Of a stretch of 64,000 nucleotides of DNA, positions 59,290 to 64,000 are shown one piece after another. Location: positions 4,402,001-4,466,000 of the forward strand of contig CANTUV010000014.1 in assembly GCA_947685225.1 (NCBI GenBank). The letters run 5' to 3'. The notes beneath the pieces are model-generated. The model did not search any database. It was not told the DNA's origin and saw only the letters and a program-made list of their open reading frames with translations. Each line of letters begins with the position of its first letter. The first letter of the stretch is position 1. The position numbers and the translations under genes were made by a program. The stretch is from Garcia nutans. Lineage: Eukaryota > Streptophyta > Magnoliopsida > Malpighiales > Euphorbiaceae.

Positions 59290-62105
59290 TATAATCTTAT
59301 TCAACTATCCACTTCTAGCATAATTACTTAGCCATCGTGGACAGTATCATTATCAATATCATCAAAGATAGTCTGAATTGTACAAGTTTCAGGCGGTATT
59401 GATGAAACTGAAAAGAATTTTATGTCATTAAATTTAATACACAAATCTTACAAAACAATAAATGTAGTTGTAATATACTTGACTTACCTTTAAGTTCAAT
59501 GCATAACCAATTTTGTGCACACATTAATACCTCTAATGTATTAGCATGAAGTCTACTCCTGTGTGGACTTAATAACCTATAACTAGTACTGAAAGCATAT
59601 TGAGGCAACTGTTGAAACAAGAATAGCTAGAATATCTCTTGCAATCAACCTCAATGTAGGATATTTAAGACCATGATTTTTCCACAAAGAAAGAATATCA
59701 AAATCATTTGTTCTTGGTAACACACTATCATCAAGGTAATGATCCAATTATTTTTTCTCATTATCAAGTTGCATCACTACTCACATACAAATCAAAACTT
59801 GAAACAAAGTTTTTATCAGTCATGCCAACACCTATGGTAGATGATGAACGACATGGCAAACTGACATTGGAGTTCTTGCTGCTATATTCATTGAGCAAAT
59901 TAGAACAAATATTTTTTATTCTTGTAATTTCTACCATTGCTCTGTCACTATAAATTTAAGAAAACATCCACTCCAACAATTTCATCTTGAATCTTGAATC
60001 TAAAATGGTTATAACTCCCATAATAACGTGAATCACCTCTCAGTAATTATTGAACTTATCTAACATGCGTGTAGCCATCCCACTAATTATTTCATTTGGA
60101 GAATGAAGCCATGAAGTTAATGCAATTTTCACCTCACAAACTTTAGTGAAGTAGGTATTAGATATAAGATAATTCGTCCTAGAAAATACCTCAGTGATGT
60201 GATAGAACAATTCTAATTTATCACAAATATCACTTATCAAACTCCAGTCCTCTTCATTTGGTATAGAATTATGAGAAGAATCATGTTGTTAGAAAAAAAA
60301 AGCATCTTTGTAAATCAATGCAGTGGAAAGCATCAAATAAGTAGAATTCCATATTGTCTTGCAATCAAGAATCAACTCCTTAGTATAAGAAATATGCAAT
60401 GACTTTGATGTTTCTTTGAATTTTTGTCCCCTTTTAGGTGATGCAATCCAATGCACAACACTATTACGCATTTTTTCAATACTTTTTTCAATAATTGCCA
60501 AACTATCTTACACAATCGAGTTCAAAATATGTGAACTTACTTGAAGCTTATCTAAAAGGATTCTAATCATCATAACATCATTTGTGCTACAATTATCTAT
60601 AATCAAAATGGATAATTTTTTGTCTAGATTCCATTCTAGTAAACAATCATGAAAGATCTTAGACAATACTTCTTTTGTATCAGGAGATGGAACATAAATG
60701 AATCTAAAAAATAAAATATATAGAAATAAGAAAAAATGCGAATATTTATAAGAAATTATATAAATATAGTATCACATAATGGCATCAATAATTTAAAAAA
60801 AATCCAAAAGTAAATCAATTATTAGAAGTATATAAGAAAAGACCCTAAAACTCGATGTAATGTCCAAGAATTGTCTATGAAATGTGAAGTGATGACAATG
60901 AATCCCCTTTTCTTGTTGCTTGAAGTCCATATATCACTTGCAGTAGCAACTTTACTTGAATTATTTTCTATCATAGATAACACCTTCAACTTCTCATAAT
61001 CATTGATTTTGAGAATGTCATTCTTAATAGAATTTCTACTAACCATTTTGAACAATGGTTGTAAAGCAACAGAATATCACCCAAAGCCAACATAATCAAC
61101 AATACTAAGTGGAAGCTCATGTAGAATGATCATTTTAGCCAACTCCTTCCTTGCTTCTCCTTGATCAAAGTTATAAGTCGTTAAACATGATTTGTTAAAT
61201 CCATTTACCTTCATTTGCTCATTAATTAACACCTTTTGCCTCATGTCCTTTATGCTTTGATATTTTTTTTTTCATTTGGCATCTATGAACCACTTACACT
61301 TTACTTAGAGTAAAGTGTCGGTGTCAATATCGGACACAGCGTAGACAGGACACGTATCGTACATGTGTTCTTATGTGCCTTATTATTTTATTATTTTATA
61401 TTTTTAGACACGGTGGGGACACACACATGACACAATGGGAATACATTTTAGGATACTTTTAAAATATTTTAGGACATATTTTAATATAAAATTTTGTTTA
61501 CATGATATTGGTAAGTTGCTAATTAGATAATTATAATCAATTTTAATTATAAAACTTTTTTTTCATAAAAAAATTATTTTTTATTATAATTATATTTATA
61601 TATAAATGAACTAATATATTTTTATTTTGAGTATATATTTATCTCTTAATATTTTTATAACTTAATATATATGTATAATTATTATGAAGATATATTTATC
61701 TATCATTGTATTTTTATAATTTAAAAATATATATACAAATATATGTATAAACGTGTCCCTATATTTTAAAAATTATCGTATTGACGTATCCATTTCGTAT
61801 CGTGTTCATGTCCGTGCTTCATAGTTGGACATCTTTTTAAGTGCTCGTGTAAAATGAAGTCCCTTGTTTACTATCTCCTGAAAGATACTTTGAACAATAA
61901 TGACATTTGGCTTTACATTTCCCTTCAACCATAATTTTAGTATAATGATTCCAAATGTCAGAATTAAGCCTTCTATTCTTATTATTTTCATGACTAACTT
62001 CAATACTATTAATCTCTTATGTGGACGACCCATCAACTATTGGTGGAGATTCATTACTTTCAATATTTGGTGAAAGACTAGATGTGTTATTTTCTTAAAA
62101 AGACA
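59290..62105 (-). pseudogene. hAT transposase, BED finger to hATC dimerisation domain
   Basis: Minus-strand order: BED-type zinc finger (about 61840-61990, NSDIWNHYTKIMVEGKCKAK then CHYCSKYLSG and, one frame over, LHEHLKRCPN). The catalytic region follows (60822-61055, TASDIWTSSNKKRGFIVITS then HFIDNSWTL; IIDNCSTNDVM near 60600; RNSVVHWIASPKRGQKF and ILDCKTIWNSTYLML at 60289-60501). Then a helical part (60040-60240, DKLELFYHITEVFS) and the C-terminal hATC domain (59560-59720, LPRTNDFDILSLWKNHGLKY then PTLRLIARDILAI). Frameshifts, stops and a nested MITE between BED and catalytic parts disable it. This resembles the RICESLEEPER/ZBED transposase family that inserts and excises DNA elements. Confidence 0.8.
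61297..61822. mobile_element. Nested MITE inside hAT transposase
   Basis: This block interrupts the hAT frame just after the BED finger. Its ends contain related inverted GGACAC-rich motifs (plus strand AGTGTCGGTGTCAATATCGG at about 61313 and, at the far end, minus strand AGCACGGACATGAACACGAT). The middle is AT-rich and non-coding. Its left edge is a perfect 9-bp inverted repeat with a 3-base loop (61297-61317, CACTTTACT / AGTAAAGTG). The family resembles the widespread plant GGACACGG-type short DNA elements, but no target duplication was proven. Confidence 0.55.
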
Positions 62106-62309
62106 TTTTAATTTTAAGAAAATAAGACTAAAAATAACACATAATAAGAACTCAATTTTGAAGAATGATAGAGAGATAACTAATAAAAGAATTATGGAGA
62201 ACCTGTATGTTCTGGATAGTAATTCATTCAATAAATTGTAATAACTTAAATAATTTTGTATTTTTCCTTTACATTCGAGACACCATCTTATAAATTAGGT
62301 ATCCATAGC

Positions 62310-63180
62310 CAATATGCATCAATGGCACAATAGACCAGATCACCCTTTAATATTATTCTTGCGCATTTGCTTTCATAATGATTTGTTATGTGAATTATGT
62401 CTTTTAGCTAAGCAAGTTAGAAAAACATTTCCATCGAGCATTACTAAAACCATAAAACCCTTTGATATCACATGGACATTTTGGGATCCAAATATGCAAA
62501 CAATAGTAGATGGTTCACATAATTTCTTAACCGTCATGGATGATTGTACTATCGTAGTGTGGATTTATTTGATGAATCACAAAACTCAAACCACAAGATT
62601 CTTCAAAATGATTGAAAAACAATTCAGAACTAGAGTCAAAGTTCGAAGATCAGATAATTTTATTGAATTCCTAAGCCAACAATGTCAAGAACTTTTATCT
62701 TCATTTGGCTCTGCATCACAAAAGTTGTCCTTATACCACATAATAAAATAGGGTGGTTGAAAAGAATCATAGGCATTTAATTCAAATTGTGAGCCTTATG
62801 CAATATGGTATTCTTCTAAAATTAGAGGGAGAAGTAATACTTCATACTGCTATGTTTCTTATAAATAGATTTTCAATTATTATTTTTCATTCAAAATCTC
62901 CTTTTGAGATGTTTTATCAAAATCTCTAGACTATTCCATCCTTAAAACATGTGGTTCTTTAGCTTTTACAAAACAAAATATATAAGCCCCACAGAGGAAA
63001 AATTGATTATAGAGCAATTAGGTGTATTTATATTATCCATTCAGTAGGTTAAAAGGCCTTCAAGTTGTATGATCTTCAAAACTAAACCTCTTTCACCTTA
63101 AGGGATGTTATATTCCATGAGAATTATTACCCCTTTAAGATTGATACTTTTACTTCTTCATTTATTTCTTTACCTCATTC
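62310..63180 (+). pseudogene. Copia gag-pol remnant (integrase to RT linker)
   Basis: The plus strand encodes, with frameshifts and stops, WHNRPDHPLILFLRICFHND then LLCELCLLAKQ (integrase zinc finger), FLTVMDDCTIVVWIYLMNHK, KVRRSDN, and further on SPFEMFYQ and KTIYKPHRGK-like text near 62890-63010. The final part (YDLQN..DVIFHENYYPF) is the post-integrase region of copia elements. Its orientation and sequence differ from the young copia element on the minus strand, so it is a separate, much older insertion. RT and LTRs are missing, probably cut by the sequence starting at 63207. Confidence 0.75.
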
Positions 63181-63206
63181 AATAGCAAAAGATTATACTC
63201 ATTTAC

Positions 63207-64000
63207 TGATAGGTGCATATAAACCCTATATTTTCTATCATATTTAGCATGCAATTGACTTGAATTAATCTATTCTAAGCTTGTTTATATGCTTTTATTT
63301 TATTATTTTAGAATTAAGCTTAGTTTAATTAATTTCTTAAAAGTGTGCATAAACTGAAATTTTTAGGTATAATTTGACCTTTAAAGCTTCAAGTATAATT
63401 TCGGTGGTCTTAAAGTAAAAAATTGAAAAATTTTTATTTATTAAGTTGATAGAGGACATTTCAAGTTTTTCAGAGAGCCCTAGCTTGTTAAATTCTGAGT
63501 TTGTTTGTGCCTCCAACTTTAAAGTCGAAATTGGACTTGAATTTTAGAAGCATTGGCCCAGTCCAAGCTACTGATAGAAATTGGGTTATAACTTGGGCGT
63601 CTGAAGTCCAAACCAGGTGATTCAAAGGCCTAAAATCATCTAATCTTCTTAGACTACAATATTTTTGAAGAGGTAAATTTGAGATAAGTAACATATCTGA
63701 TAGAAAATCGAGTGGGAATTTAGAATTCAAATTCTAAAATAGAAGTTGAGTAAGGATAAGATTCTAATTTGAAGGAGCCATTGGTTGGATACCAAGGGGG
63801 ACGTGAATAGTAAAGAGGAGGCATCCATTCTAGAGTGTTAGATGACATTTCTTCATATTTTGTCTAGAGTAAATTAATTTTAGCTTAATTGGAGATTAAA
63901 GAAAGAAGGAGATTACATTAGAGGAAGACTTGGTCGTCTCTACCGGATTCTTCATCAACCTCGTTTGAACTCTCTATTTAGTTTATATTTTCAAGTTTAT
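63207..64000. repeat. Probable LTR start, truncated by window edge
   Basis: The copia remnant breaks off at 63207, where TGATAGGTGCATATAAACCC begins. Plant Ty3/gypsy LTRs often start TGATAGGTGCAT. The following 790 bases are non-coding, with mixed composition, as expected of an LTR. Nothing in the window shows its partner, so the identification is tentative. Confidence 0.4.

Larger units (their letters stand above)
58990..62110 (-). mobile_element. Decayed hAT transposon (RICESLEEPER/BED type)
   Basis: The minus strand carries the remains of a hAT transposase gene (see pseudogene). Beyond its 3' end the plus strand reads GGGTGGAAATAGGTTGGATA (about 58995), the style of hAT termini, supporting an element edge here. 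The other terminus is not identifiable near 62110-62300, where a copia remnant begins. Element is inactive. Confidence 0.65.

Noticed and set aside
1..64000. CRISPR arrays, tRNA or rRNA genes, bacterial operons or phage
   Set aside because: No spaced direct repeats, no cloverleaf candidates and no rRNA motifs were seen. Tandem repeats found are plant minisatellites or transposon-internal.

Overview
The window looks like nuclear DNA of a dicot plant. It is strongly AT-rich, has spliced genes with GT..AG introns, and is full of plant-type retrotransposons (Ty1/copia with an initiator-Met tRNA primer site, L1-type LINEs with a plant RNase H tail, a Tat/Ogre-like Ty3/gypsy derivative, hAT remnants). 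I cannot name the species; the BRUTUS-like protein reads as a eudicot orthologue. There are no bacterial-type operons, rRNA genes, tRNA genes or CRISPR arrays.

There is one host gene that I can support. A complete 14-exon gene on the minus strand (22323-33973) encodes a 1253-residue BRUTUS (BTS) type E3 ubiquitin ligase: three hemerythrin HHE domains, then CHY and CTCHY zinc fingers, a RING-H2 finger and a C-terminal zinc ribbon. In Arabidopsis BTS is an iron-sensing negative regulator of the iron-deficiency response. Every exon junction could be read from the sequence with GT..AG sites and a continuous frame. An in-frame 24-bp tandem duplication lies in the first HHE domain.

Layout: 1-4924 is AT-rich spacer with a hAT-like remnant. 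4925-11436 is an old non-autonomous Tat/Ogre-like LTR element with diverged LTRs, internal tandem repeats, a recurring 16-bp dyad and a decayed antisense ORF, but no gag-pol. 11445-21170 is an old LINE (called LINE-B here) on the minus strand. It is split by a TIR-type insertion (12116-13545), by a nearly full-length second LINE (LINE-A, 13997-19977, with a 14-17 bp target-site duplication) and by a truncated LINE 3' end (20189-20996). 22323-33973 is BTS. 33974-49593 is gene-poor spacer with a MITE, a 23-bp minisatellite, a possible SINE, LINE-like remnants and microsatellites. 49599-55902 is a young Ty1/copia element on the minus strand. It has 431-bp LTRs differing at one base and an unbroken 1360-codon gag-pol ORF, but the RT active-site YVDD reads YVDN. 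55908-58990 is AT-rich spacer. 59000-62110 is a decayed hAT transposase gene with a nested MITE. 62310-63180 is a plus-strand copia integrase remnant. A probable LTR starts at 63207 and runs off the window.

Functionally this is a single conserved iron-homeostasis gene embedded in layered transposons. I found no convincing undescribed host system. The most unusual items are the antisense-ORF LTR element with its conserved dyads, the young copia element with an altered catalytic motif, the LINE-in-LINE nest whose frame can be read across the insertion, and the HHE1 duplication in BTS.
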